Assembly (NCBI RefSeq): GCF_009696685.2
Contig: NZ_CP102355.1
Span: 2,157,501 to 2,221,500, forward strand
Reading direction: 5' to 3'
Length of the DNA: 64,000 nt
Origin: Paracoccus sp. SMMA_5_TC
GTDB taxonomy: Bacteria; Pseudomonadota; Alphaproteobacteria; Rhodobacterales; Rhodobacteraceae
In this document: one piece after another, positions 10,503-17,695 of the stretch
Position numbering within the stretch: the stretch's first letter is position 1
How the letters are laid out: every line of letters begins with the position of its first letter
Made by a program: the position numbers and the translations under genes
The notes under the pieces: generated by a model
Told to the model about the DNA's origin: nothing
Database searches by the model: none
Seen by the model: the letters and a program-made list of their open reading frames with translations, nothing else

Positions 10503-10939
10503 TCCGCCGGGGCAGGCGCGGTCTGGTCCGAGGGCGGGTTCAGCCGCGAATCGTCCTGTGGCGCCGGTCGCAACAGGTCGCGTAACCTTGGGCCGACGGG
10601 CGGCGGGGGCGGCGCATCGGGACGCCGGCGGATCAGAATGTCGCCATTTTCAAGCCTTTCGGGGGCCTGATAATTGCCAACATCGTCCATCAACTGGCCC
10701 AGTTCGTCCAGAACCGGCTGAAAGCTGTTCAGGGTGGCGCCCAGATCACGGCCCAGCCGGTCCAGATGCGGCTGGGCCTGCCGCATCAGATTGTCCATCA
10801 GGCTTTCCAGCCCCCGTTCCAGCGCATCCCCGGTCGAGGGGGTGGGGGCATCGGCCGATGGTGGCTCGTAAGGTGTCTGAGCATGGGCCGGAGCCAGCAG
10901 CAGCCCCCCGGTCAGTAACAGCGCGGCGCAGCGTTTCAT
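10466..10939 (-). CDS. Small secreted or periplasmic protein of unknown function
   Basis: A 157-residue protein with a clear Sec signal peptide (MKRCAALLLTGGLLLAPAHAQ). I chose ATG 10939 because it starts this signal and has GGAG about ten bases upstream; an upstream in-frame start at 11008 would bury it. The mature part has a helical region with regularly spaced acidic and hydrophobic residues (LERGLESLMDNLMRQAQPHLDRLG ...), then a motif YQAPERLENGDILIRRRPDAPPP, and a Pro-rich tail. I recall similar short proteins in Rhodobacterales being labelled AAA+ ATPase in databases, but no P-loop is present here, so I do not use that name. Confidence 0.75.
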   Translation of the reverse strand: MKRCAALLLTGGLLLAPAHAQTPYEPPSADAPTPSTGDALERGLESLMDNLMRQAQPHLDRLGRDLGATLNSFQPVLDELGQLMDDVGNYQAPERLENGDILIRRRPDAPPPPPVGPRLRDLLRPAPQDDSRLNPPSDQTAPAPADQPPPAGSEIEL

Positions 10940-11000
10940 GAAGGTCGCTCCAAAGGGTGACGGTGGAAAACCGGCATTTCCCCGTGCCGGTTCCCCAAGT

Positions 11001-11726
11001 TCAGACATGGCGCGGCCGGTGCATGGCGCGGAAATTTTCCCAGGCCTGGTTCAGGGCGCGGGTGCGTGCCTCGGCCAGGCGGATCGCTTCGGGCGGCAGG
11101 CCGCGGGCAATGGCACGATCGGGATGGTTCTCGCGCACCAGTTCGCGCCAACGCTTGCGGGCCTCTGCCAGGGGGGTGTCCGGGGCGATCCCCAGCACCT
11201 CGCAGGCCGGGCATCCCTGGCGCCGATCATGGCGCGCGCGAATTGCGGCCACTTGTGCCGGGTCCAGTCCGAAGATGCGCGCCACCTCGTCGATAAAGAT
11301 GATCTCGGCCTCGTGCAGATCGGCATCGGCAACGGCGATGATGAAAAGCCCCTCGATGACATCGGCAAGCACGGGGTCGCCGGGCGGGAACATGGCCGCG
11401 ATGCGGCGTGCCCAGGCATCAAAGCCCGCCACGTCCTGCCGCGCCAGGTCGAAAACCCGGGCAGCGTTCTTTTCCTCGGAACGTGGAATGATGAAAACAC
11501 GGCGAAAGGCGGCCACCTCTGAACGTGCGACGGCGCCGTCGGCCTTGGCCAGTTTTGCACCCAGCGCAATGACTGCAATCGTGAACGCTACCGATCGTTC
11601 GGGTGGGGTTGCCGGTCGGCGCGCGCCCACGATCGCCGCCAGCCGGTCGGCGATGCGCTGCCAGAAACTGCGTGGGCGGGGCAGTTCGGGGCAGGCGGTG
11701 TCGGTGCTGTCAACGGCGGCATCCAT
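11001..11726 (-). CDS. DnaJ-like protein with TerB domain (DjlA-type)
   Basis: A 241-residue cytoplasmic protein. Residues about 45-155 form a TerB-like helical domain (acidic patterns KADGAVARSEVAAFRRVF and VADADLHEAEIIFIDEV). The C-terminus is a J domain (VLGIAPDTPLAEARKRWRELVRENHPDRA) with the HPD tripeptide needed to stimulate DnaK. This order of domains is that of DjlA-type co-chaperones, but the N-terminal membrane anchor of classical DjlA is absent. It lies upstream of the small secreted protein on the same strand. Confidence 0.85.
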   Translation of the reverse strand: MDAAVDSTDTACPELPRPRSFWQRIADRLAAIVGARRPATPPERSVAFTIAVIALGAKLAKADGAVARSEVAAFRRVFIIPRSEEKNAARVFDLARQDVAGFDAWARRIAAMFPPGDPVLADVIEGLFIIAVADADLHEAEIIFIDEVARIFGLDPAQVAAIRARHDRRQGCPACEVLGIAPDTPLAEARKRWRELVRENHPDRAIARGLPPEAIRLAEARTRALNQAWENFRAMHRPRHV

Positions 11727-11859
11727 GCGCGCAGCCTAGGCTTTGCATCGGGTCAAGTCCACTGACTTTCCGATGATTTCAGCGGGGCTTGCCAAGCCGG
11801 GGGCCGCCGGTGCATTGCCTGATGGCCGCATGGTGCGACATTTCGATCACGAGGGATTC

Positions 11860-12345
11860 ATGACGCCTAGCCCCGCCCAGGTCACGATCGGCCGCGAAAG
11901 CCCGCTGGGGGCGGATCTGGACCTGCTGTTTGAACGTCACCGGCAGGACATGTTCGCGGATACGCCGCCCGAATCGATCCACATGTTGCCGCGCGAGGCG
12001 TTGCTGGATCCCGATATTTCCTTCTTTGTCCTTCGCGAGCAGGGCAGGGCCGTGGCGATGGGCGCGTTGAAGCGCATCGCGCCCGATCATGGAGAGATCA
12101 AGTCGATGCACGTTCTCGCCGAGGCGCGCGGACAAGGCCATTCGCGTCGCATGCTGATGGCGCTGATCGAACAGGCACGCGCCTTGGGAATGACCCGTGC
12201 AAGCCTGGAAACAGGAGTCCAGCCCACGTTCGAGGCTGCACGCGCACTGTATGCGCGTGCCGGGTTCACCGTGTGCGAACCCTTTGGCGATTATGCTCCC
12301 GATCCCAACAGCCTGTTCATGACCCTGCAGCTTGTCGACGTCTGA
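11860..12345 (+). CDS. GNAT family N-acetyltransferase
   Basis: A 161-residue acetyltransferase of the GNAT fold. The acetyl-CoA pyrophosphate loop is seen as EARGQGHSRRML near residue 88, preceded by the strand EIKSMHVL. The C-terminal part (TGVQPTFEAARALYARAGFTVCEPFGDY) is typical of small amino-acid or antibiotic acetyltransferases. ATG 11860 is chosen because GAGGG lies directly upstream and the longer frame from 11743 adds an atypical N-terminus. The substrate is unknown. Confidence 0.85.
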   Translation: MTPSPAQVTIGRESPLGADLDLLFERHRQDMFADTPPESIHMLPREALLDPDISFFVLREQGRAVAMGALKRIAPDHGEIKSMHVLAEARGQGHSRRMLMALIEQARALGMTRASLETGVQPTFEAARALYARAGFTVCEPFGDYAPDPNSLFMTLQLVDV

Positions 12346-12391
12346 TAGGTGGTTGATTAAGCCCGTGCGATCCGGCATGACTGGCGCGCGT

Positions 12392-12468
12392 GGCCCCGTA
12401 GCTCAACCGGATAGAGCAAGCGCCTTCTAAGCGCTGGGTTGGGGGTTCGAGTCCTCCCGGGGTCGCCA
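12392..12468 (+). tRNA. tRNA-Arg (anticodon UCU)
   Basis: A 77-base cloverleaf with encoded CCA. The acceptor arm GGCCCCG pairs with CGGGGTC (one G-U pair). The D arm is GCTC...GAGC. The anticodon stem AGCGC/GCGCT closes the loop CTTCTAA, which contains TCT. The T arm GGGGG/CCTCC holds TTCGAGT. It reads AGA codons. It marks the left border of the accessory stretch that ends at tRNA-Ser. Confidence 0.97.
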
Positions 12469-12495
12469 GAGCGACAGGAAACCATCCCAGCAGAC

Positions 12496-12580
12496 GACTT
12501 CGGACCTGCCCGAAGAACCCGGCAACCTTCAACTGGCTGGAACGTCGAAGGTGCCGTAACCCCAGGCCAGAGCCAAAGTC
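12496..12580 (+). ncRNA. Structured leader RNA resembling the SAM-I/SAM-IV riboswitch core
   Basis: Three nested helices can be drawn by eye. Outer GACTT (12496-12500) pairs with AAGTC (12576-12580). TGCC (12507-12510) pairs with GGCA (12521-12524). ACCTTC (12525-12530) pairs with GAAGGT (12547-12552). The stretch CCCGAAGAACCCGGCAACC, followed after the third helix by GGTGCC, closely resembles the conserved core of SAM-I class aptamers (GGCAACC ... GGUGCC). CTGGC in the third loop (12533-12537) is complementary to GCCAG (12566-12570). Family assignment from memory of the consensus is tentative. The next + strand gene is the DUF2267 protein, not a methionine gene. Confidence 0.35.
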
Positions 12581-12676
12581 ACGCTGCATGATGGCTACGG
12601 ATCATGTCGCCGGATCTCGACACGAATATGAAAATCTGCTGGACTGAAGTTCCATCACCGGCAGGGGAGAAGCGGC

Positions 12677-13135
12677 ATGCCAATGCCCTGGACCTATCGC
12701 CACTCGACCCGCGAGTTCCGTGCTTTTCTGGACGATGTAAAGGACCGCATGGATCTGGCTTCCGACAACATGGCCTACACCGCGGTCGATGCTGTGTTCC
12801 AGGTGTTTCGCAAACGTCTGACGGCGCAACAGGGGCTTGATTTCGCAAGTGTCCTGCCCAGCATTCCAAGGGCCATCTTCGTGAAGGACTGGCAGGTATC
12901 GGATCCGCCCGAAGCATTTGCTGACCGCGCCGCAATGACGCGCGAAGCGCAGCTTGTCAGGGTGAACCATAATCTCACGCCGGAAAATGCAATCGAAGCC
13001 ACGGCCTGGGCACTGCGGCGCAGCCTGGATCAGCGCGCCTTCGATCGGGTTCTTGCCCGGATAGGAAAGGAGGCCGAGTCATTCTGGCATGTCAACGTGA
13101 CCGACCCGACCGAACTCGCGCAGCGAATTGTCTGA
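12677..13135 (+). CDS. DUF2267 domain-containing protein
   Basis: A 152-residue soluble protein that fits the DUF2267 family. It is all-helical by appearance, starts with MPMPWTYRHSTREFRAFLDDV, has the AYTAVDAVFQVFRKRLTAQQGLDFASVLP repeat unit near residue 35, and then a related second helical unit (NAIEATAWALRRSLDQRAFDRVLARI) near residue 105. No catalytic motif is apparent and no role is established for the family. A GGGGAGAAG ribosome site precedes the ATG. About 200 bases between tRNA-Arg and this gene hold the structured RNA and a 19-codon frame. Confidence 0.75.
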   Translation: MPMPWTYRHSTREFRAFLDDVKDRMDLASDNMAYTAVDAVFQVFRKRLTAQQGLDFASVLPSIPRAIFVKDWQVSDPPEAFADRAAMTREAQLVRVNHNLTPENAIEATAWALRRSLDQRAFDRVLARIGKEAESFWHVNVTDPTELAQRIV

Positions 13136-13230
13136 TCGCGGGTGTATTCATCCGTAGTGGCCGCCGGATTTGAACCGCAGGCTTTGCGGGGTTGCTTGAT
13201 GGCTGCACGCATTCACAAGAGGGCGCCGCA

Positions 13231-14109
13231 ATGAATGAACGACGCGGCAATGACGCAGTTTTTCCGGCCCGCCGGCTCTTCCTCAGCCTGCCCGGCGATG
13301 CGGGGCCGGGGCCCGAGACCGCCGCGCCGCGGGCCAGGACGCGCGCGCTGCGCGTTCCGCCCGACCTGCGTCCGACGATCGGCCAGGCGCTGATGTGGCA
13401 CGAGTCGTTGCAGGCGGACGACCGCATCGTCGAGCATGTCTTGCCCGACGGGGCGGTGCGGCTCTGGTTCGATCTGTCGGACTCAGGGGCCGGGCCGATG
13501 GTTCTGGGGCCGCGGCTCGAAGCGCAGAAGGTTCTTCTGCAAGGCCGCATGGCCGGACTGTCGGTCGCGCTGACGCCGGCGGCGGCGCGGGCGGTGCTGG
13601 GCGCCCCGGTGCGACAGCTGCGCGGGCAGGTCCTCTGGCTCTCGGAACTCTGGGGACCGGCGGCGGGGGATCTCGGGGACCGGATCGCCGAAGCCGCAGA
13701 CCTGGGGCAGATGGCCGACACCCTGTGGGACGGGCTGAGGCAGCGCCTTCGGCGCGCCGGCTTCTCGACCGACGACGGCCGGCGGACCCTGCACCTCGCG
13801 GCGGCGGTTGCGCGCGGCGAGCGGCCGGAGTGGATCGGGCTCGGCGAGCGGCGGCTGCAGCAGCTCTGCGCCGAGCACCTGGGGCTGTCGCCGCGCGAGC
13901 ACCGGCGGCTCATGCGCTGGCACGGCCTGCTGCGTAGCCTGCGCAGGGTGGACCGGCCTGATTGGGCGGCGCTTGCGCTGGCGCATGGCTGGTACGACCA
14001 GGCGCATATGCTGCGCGACTTCCGCGCCTTTGCGGGGATGACGCCCACTGCCTTCCGGGCGCTGGCGGTTTCGGGTCCGTCCAAGACGGCTCTGCACAAG
14101 ACCGGCTAG
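13231..14109 (+). CDS. AraC family transcriptional regulator
   Basis: A 292-residue regulator. The N-terminal two thirds resemble the DUF6597-type sensor of many AraC proteins (HVLPDGAVRLWFDLSD near residue 70, LQGRMAGLSVALTPAAARAVLG near residue 105). The C-terminal helix-turn-helix pair has WALALAHGWYDQAHMLRDFRAFAGMTPTAF, the usual second AraC helix and its end. ATG 13231 is chosen for the AAGAGGG site upstream. Base composition changes abruptly here: the 60 bases 13801-13860 contain only 11 A or T. It may control the following SDR-methyltransferase-GFA genes, which is inferred from position only. Confidence 0.85.
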   Translation: MNERRGNDAVFPARRLFLSLPGDAGPGPETAAPRARTRALRVPPDLRPTIGQALMWHESLQADDRIVEHVLPDGAVRLWFDLSDSGAGPMVLGPRLEAQKVLLQGRMAGLSVALTPAAARAVLGAPVRQLRGQVLWLSELWGPAAGDLGDRIAEAADLGQMADTLWDGLRQRLRRAGFSTDDGRRTLHLAAAVARGERPEWIGLGERRLQQLCAEHLGLSPREHRRLMRWHGLLRSLRRVDRPDWAALALAHGWYDQAHMLRDFRAFAGMTPTAFRALAVSGPSKTALHKTG

Positions 14110-14140
14110 GGATCGGACAGAACAGGACAGGAGACCGCCC

Positions 14141-15043
14141 ATGACAGCCCCCGACCGACCCCTGAAGGATTGCATCGCGCTTGTGACCGGCGCCAGCCGC
14201 GGCGCTGGGCGCGGCATTGCCGTCGAACTCGGGGCGGCGGGTGCCGTCGTCGTGGTGACGGGGCGCAGCACCCGCGACCGGCCTGCGGAGGGCTACGGCG
14301 GAATCCTCGGGCAGTCGGGCCTTGCCGCCGCACCGGGCAGCATCGAGGACACGGCCGAGGCCGTGACCGCTGCGGGCGGCTTCGGCATCGCGATGCGCTG
14401 CGATCATGGCGACGCGGACGCCGTCGATGATCTGGTCGCGCGGATCGAGCGGGAAACCGGCGCCATCGACCTTCTGGTCAACAACGCCTGGGGCGGGCAC
14501 GAGAGCTTCGACGGCCGCTTCCAGGCGCCGTTCTGGGAACAGCCGCTGGCGCACTGGCCGGCGATGATGGACGGCGGCGCGCGGCTGCACTGGCTCGCGG
14601 CCCGCGCCGTCGCCCCGCGGATGGCGGAGCGCGGCCGCGGGCTGATCATCGCCACCACCTTCTGGGACGAGGGCCGGGTGATGCGCGGCAACCTCTGCTA
14701 CGACCTGGCCAAGTCCGCGATCTGTCGTCTCGCCATCGCCATGGCCGAGGAGCTGCGCCCCCGCGGCGTGGCCTCGCTGGCGCTGTCGCCCGGCTGGATG
14801 CGGACCGAATGGGTGCTCGCGGCCCATGCCACCGACGAGGCGCATTGGCAGAAGGTGCCGGCGCTGGCGCGGACCGAGTCGCCGCGCTATCTCGGTCGCG
14901 CCGTCGCGGCGCTGGCGGCCGATCCGCAGGTGATGCGGCACAGCGGCAGGGTGCTGCGCGTGGCCGATCTGGCCGAAGCTTACGGCTTCACCGACATCGA
15001 CGGCCGCCGTGTGCCTGCCTTCGCGCTGGAGCCCGCGCCATGA
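14141..15043 (+). CDS. SDR family oxidoreductase
   Basis: A 300-residue short-chain dehydrogenase/reductase. The NAD(P)-binding TGASRGAGRG motif is at residues 16-25, NNAWGG near residue 111, and the catalytic Tyr-Lys pair appears as YDLAK near residue 187 with the Ser/Thr position upstream in IIATTF. The 300-residue length and the TTFW segment resemble DHRS1-type SDRs. The substrate is unknown. AGGAG stands nine bases before the ATG. The stop overlaps the methyltransferase start by four bases. Confidence 0.9.
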   Translation: MTAPDRPLKDCIALVTGASRGAGRGIAVELGAAGAVVVVTGRSTRDRPAEGYGGILGQSGLAAAPGSIEDTAEAVTAAGGFGIAMRCDHGDADAVDDLVARIERETGAIDLLVNNAWGGHESFDGRFQAPFWEQPLAHWPAMMDGGARLHWLAARAVAPRMAERGRGLIIATTFWDEGRVMRGNLCYDLAKSAICRLAIAMAEELRPRGVASLALSPGWMRTEWVLAAHATDEAHWQKVPALARTESPRYLGRAVAALAADPQVMRHSGRVLRVADLAEAYGFTDIDGRRVPAFALEPAP

Positions 15044-15456
15044 CCGTGCTGTCGCCCCGTCTTGCCGCCGTGCTGAACGCGCTGCCGCTGGCGCCGGGGG
15101 TGCGTGTGCTCGAGATCGGCTGCGGCCCCGGCGCGCTGGCCCGGGCGATGGCCGAACGGGTGGCGCCCGGCGGCGCCGTGGTCGGCATCGACCGTTCGGC
15201 CCGCGCCATCGCGCAGGCCAGGGCGGCAAGCCCCGCAGGCCAGCCCGGCGCCCCGACCTTCCGTCAGGCCGCCGCCGAGACCTTCGCGCGCGCGCCGGAC
15301 GAGGCCCCCTTCGACCTGATCGTCGCGGTCCGCGTCGGCGCGCTCGATGGCCGCCACCCCGAGGCCGGCGCCCGCGCCTGGCCCCGGCTGCGCGCGGCGC
15401 TGACCCCCGGCGGGCGCATCTTCGTCGATGGGGTCGAAACGACGGGGCCGGAGTAG
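15040..15456 (+). CDS. Class I SAM-dependent methyltransferase (short)
   Basis: A 138-residue protein with the Rossmann motif I VLEIGCGPGALARAMAERVAPGG near residue 22 and motif II VVGIDRSARAI, so it binds S-adenosylmethionine. The later motif appears as FDLIVAVRVGALDG. It is shorter than most class I methyltransferases and ends soon after the fourth strand, so it may be a minimal or partly degraded enzyme. The start is coupled to the SDR stop (ATGA). No substrate can be assigned. Confidence 0.8.
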   Translation: MTVLSPRLAAVLNALPLAPGVRVLEIGCGPGALARAMAERVAPGGAVVGIDRSARAIAQARAASPAGQPGAPTFRQAAAETFARAPDEAPFDLIVAVRVGALDGRHPEAGARAWPRLRAALTPGGRIFVDGVETTGPE

Positions 15457-15496
15457 GGGCGCCGCGGGGATAGTCTTTGTTGAGAGGAGTGCAGGA

Positions 15497-15844
15497 ATGA
15501 TCTTCAAGGGAGGTTGTCATTGCGGTCAGATCGCCTTCGAGGTCGAGGGCGAGATCGCGCAGGTGGTGGAATGCAACTGCTCGATCTGTTCGCGCAAGGG
15601 GTCGCTTTTGTGGTTCGTGCCGCGCGACCGGCTGCGCCTGTCCACGCCGGAAGAGGCCATGAGCACCTACCGCTTCGGCAAGCAGGCGATCGGCCACCGC
15701 TTCTGCCCGACCTGCGGCATGCATCCCTTCGCCGAGGGGGCCGACCCGTCCGGCAACCGGATCGCCGCCGTCAACGTCCGCTGCCTCGAGGGCATCGACC
15801 TGTCCGCGATCCCCGTCGCGCAGGTGAACGGCCGAGAGCGCTGA
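15497..15844 (+). CDS. GFA family protein (glutathione-dependent formaldehyde-activating fold)
   Basis: A 115-residue zinc protein of the GFA/CENP-V fold. The zinc ligands are the Cys pairs GGCHCG near residue 6, ECNCSICSRKG near residue 27 and FCPTCGMHPF near residue 70. Proteins of this fold include enzymes acting on glutathione S-conjugates, but most members have no tested reaction. The start at ATG 15497 follows GAGAGGAGT. It lies in the same G+C-rich run as the SDR and methyltransferase genes. Confidence 0.9.
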   Translation: MIFKGGCHCGQIAFEVEGEIAQVVECNCSICSRKGSLLWFVPRDRLRLSTPEEAMSTYRFGKQAIGHRFCPTCGMHPFAEGADPSGNRIAAVNVRCLEGIDLSAIPVAQVNGRER

Positions 15845-15850
15845 CCGGGC

Positions 15851-16780
15851 ATGAGGATCGCGCCCTTCGCCGCCGCCGATACCGCCGCCTGGCTCCGCCT
15901 GCTGAACCTGACACGGCCCGTGCCCCTGTCGGCCGAAGACTTCGCCGCGCGCGAGGCGCAGGGCCCCGAGGGCGAGTTCCTCCACCGCTGCCTCGGCCGG
16001 ACCGGGACCGCGACGGTCGCCATCGGCCAGCTTGCGGCCGCGCCCTATGCCCCGGCGGATCACCTGGCGCTGCTCATCTGCACCGATCCCGAATGGCGCG
16101 GCCGGGGCTGCGGCACGGCGATGCTGGCCCACCTCGAAGGCGTCGCTGCGGCGCAGGGCTACGCGGGCCTTGCGGCCACGCTGCCGGAGACGGCACAGGG
16201 CGATATCGACTGGATGCAGCGTCGCGGCTACCTGCGCCATGCCCTGCGCTTCGACAGCCTTCTCGACCTTGCCAGCCTGCCGCTTGCCGCGATTGAGGCA
16301 GCCCCGCCGCCAGATCTCTGCCTGCAGGACATGACCGGCGCGACCGAAGCCCGATGGCAGGAGGTCTGCGACCTTTTCGCCGGGCTTCTCGCCGACGCCC
16401 CCGACATGCGCGGGCTGCCCCGCTGGAGCCGGGCGCGCTGCGAGACCGTCCTGCGCCGCAGCCCCAGCGCTTGCGACCGCTGGGTGATCGTGGCGCGCGC
16501 CGGGGACCGGGCCGTGGGCCTGACCGTCGGCCATGCCCTGGGGGCGGAGATCTATTCCTTCTTCACCGGCGTCGCGCCCGACCTGCGCGGCACCGGCCTC
16601 GGCCTCGCGCTCAAGCGGCGGCTGATCGCCGTGGCGCGGGCCGAGGGTATTACCCGGATGCGCACCACCAACCTCGAGGGCAATGCGCCGGCCCTGCGCC
16701 TGAACGCCGCCTTGGGCTTCCGGCGCGTCCCCGGCAGCGTCGAGCTGCGCCGGCGGATCGGCTCCGCATCTCAGGCGTAG
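15851..16780 (+). CDS. Tandem GNAT N-acetyltransferase
   Basis: A 309-residue protein made of two GNAT-like halves. The first has the CoA loop EWRGRGCGTAMLAHLEG near residue 80. The second has APDLRGTGLGLALKRRLIAVARAEG near residue 245, followed by the typical NLEGNAPALRLNAALGFRRVPG end. Two fused GNAT domains of about this size are known in the MshD-like group, but mycothiol is not expected in this lineage, so the substrate is left open. The 3' end overlaps the convergent cupin frame by ten bases. Confidence 0.85.
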   Translation: MRIAPFAAADTAAWLRLLNLTRPVPLSAEDFAAREAQGPEGEFLHRCLGRTGTATVAIGQLAAAPYAPADHLALLICTDPEWRGRGCGTAMLAHLEGVAAAQGYAGLAATLPETAQGDIDWMQRRGYLRHALRFDSLLDLASLPLAAIEAAPPPDLCLQDMTGATEARWQEVCDLFAGLLADAPDMRGLPRWSRARCETVLRRSPSACDRWVIVARAGDRAVGLTVGHALGAEIYSFFTGVAPDLRGTGLGLALKRRLIAVARAEGITRMRTTNLEGNAPALRLNAALGFRRVPGSVELRRRIGSASQA

Positions 16781-17217
16781 GGGGTCGACGCGGGCCTGCC
16801 GGCGAGGTCCGTCCAGACGTCGTCGGGCTGGGAGCGATCGCGGTGGCAGATGCGGTCGTGACCCGGATAGACGATGCGATCCACCGGGGCGCGCGTTCCG
16901 ACGACGAGGCATCGCGTCGGCCGGTCGGACCGGTCCTCGAGGCAATGCGCGACGGGCACGCCGGCCTTGAACGCGGCGGCATCGCCGGGGCGCAGAAGGG
17001 TCTCGCAGTCGCCCTCGACCAGCGTGATCTCGCCCTCGAGGACGAGGATCATCTCGTCCTCGGCCTCGTGCCAGTGCGCGAGGGCAGAGCGGGATCCCGG
17101 TTCCAGAACCTCGACGAAGGCGCCGAACTGCGTAAGGCCGGCAGCTTCATTGATCCACAGCGCGCGTCGATGGGAGAGCAGGCCTCGCCCTACACCGATC
17201 CCAGAGACAGTAATGCT
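16771..17217 (-). pseudogene. Cupin domain protein, 5'-truncated
   Basis: The open minus-strand frame encodes a cupin: AAGLTQFGAFVEVLEPGSRS, then the metal-binding core HWHEAEDEMILVLEGE, then LLRPGDAAAFKAGVPVAHCLEDRSD and VVGTRAP. The only in-frame ATG (17052) falls after the His-Trp-His motif, so a protein starting there would lack the metal site. Upstream the frame runs back to a TGA at 17218-17220 without any ATG, GTG or TTG. Family members have roughly 20-25 more residues at the N-terminus. I read this as a gene whose 5' end was lost where the G+C-rich block meets the next sequence. Use of a rare start codon is the alternative. Confidence 0.6.
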
Positions 17218-17220
17218 TCA

Positions 17221-17555
17221 GATCCAGTTCCGGATTGTTAGGTCTGACGGGCAGATCGCGTTCTATTACGCAGGCGCGTCACGCAGCAGCCACAAAGGCT
17301 GGGCAGGGCGATAAGGCTGTGCCTGCGCTTTCCACAGGAGGCGAATGCTGGATATAGCCGAGTTCGTCAGCGTTGCCTGACGGGTAGCGCGCCAAAGGAT
17401 CGCACTCGACAACGCGACTCGCATCCTGCAGATGACGCAGCTTGCGCAGGTATCGTCAAGGCGCTCTTGGGACATGGGCTCTGGGGCAGGTGATGGCACC
17501 ATCCTTTGTGGAGTAAGGCCGGCAGCCCACGACCAGCTTTCTTCCGAAAGCTTCC
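17221..17555. other. Non-coding seam between the G+C-rich block and the CRISPR-Cas locus
   Basis: About 330 bases with no frame that looks like a gene. The composition is lower in G+C than the block before it. The only structure I see is a perfect 7-bp hairpin (AGCTTTC 17535-17541, GAAAGCT 17546-17552) overlapping a direct 10-base repeat, CTTCCGAAAG at 17541-17550 and 17551-17560. The minus-strand frame of 78 codons (17266-17502) has no recognisable domain. It may hold debris of the event that cut the cupin gene. Confidence 0.5.
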
Positions 17556-17646
17556 GAAAGAAGAGGGGCAGGCCGCAGCCTGCCCCAATGGTGTGGATCT
17601 TTCACCTTATCGCGGGAAAGACCACGCCGCTTCTTTTGCTAGGAAT
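17556..17646 (-). ncRNA. tracrRNA of the type II-C CRISPR system
   Basis: Read on the minus strand from about 17646, this has all parts of a tracrRNA. The anti-repeat (17645-17610) shares the 16-base run TCCTAGCAAAAGAAGC with the array repeats and continues as GGCGTGGTC, which still pairs with the repeat through G-U wobbles. A 3-base internal loop follows and then CCCG pairing with the repeat's CGGG. Next comes a small stem GGTG...CACC, then an intrinsic terminator: GGGGCAGGC (17586-17578), loop TGCG, GCCTGCCCC (17573-17565) and the T-rich TCTTCTTTC. A promoter sits just upstream. The RNA would be about 90 bases and divergent from cas9. The exact 5' end is inferred. Confidence 0.85.
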
Positions 17647-17649
17647 TTG

Positions 17650-17679
17650 AATGTATCCCGGAACAGGCTGGTATGGCAA
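17650..17679 (-). promoter_or_regulatory. Predicted sigma-70 promoter of the tracrRNA
   Basis: On the minus strand, TTGCCA (17679-17674, five of six matches to the -35 consensus) is followed after 18 bases by TACATT (17655-17650, four of six matches to the -10). Transcription would begin about 6-8 bases later, right where the anti-repeat starts. The element lies inside the 5' leader of cas9, only 16 bases from its start codon. Confidence 0.6.
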
Positions 17680-17695
17680 GCATTTCGGAGGGGCT

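Noticed and set aside
10940..11008. Longer start for the small secreted protein
   Set aside because: It would place 23 residues before an otherwise perfect signal peptide and overlap the DnaJ-like gene.
12317..12589. Minus-strand frame across tRNA-Arg and the structured RNA
   Set aside because: It reads antisense through a tRNA gene and has no protein features.
13910..16945. Minus-strand frame of 1011 codons
   Set aside because: It lies opposite the AraC, SDR, methyltransferase, GFA and GNAT genes, is rich in Arg, Gly, Pro and Ala, and has no domain; very high G+C removes stop codons by chance.
17266..17502. Small minus-strand frame of 78 codons upstream of the tracrRNA
   Set aside because: No domain, odd composition and no good ribosome site; possible insertion-sequence debris but not supportable.
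17651..17695. Upstream start of cas9 giving 15 extra residues
   Set aside because: The extension covers the tracrRNA promoter, and ATG 17696 has a strong ribosome site and begins directly at the RuvC motif.
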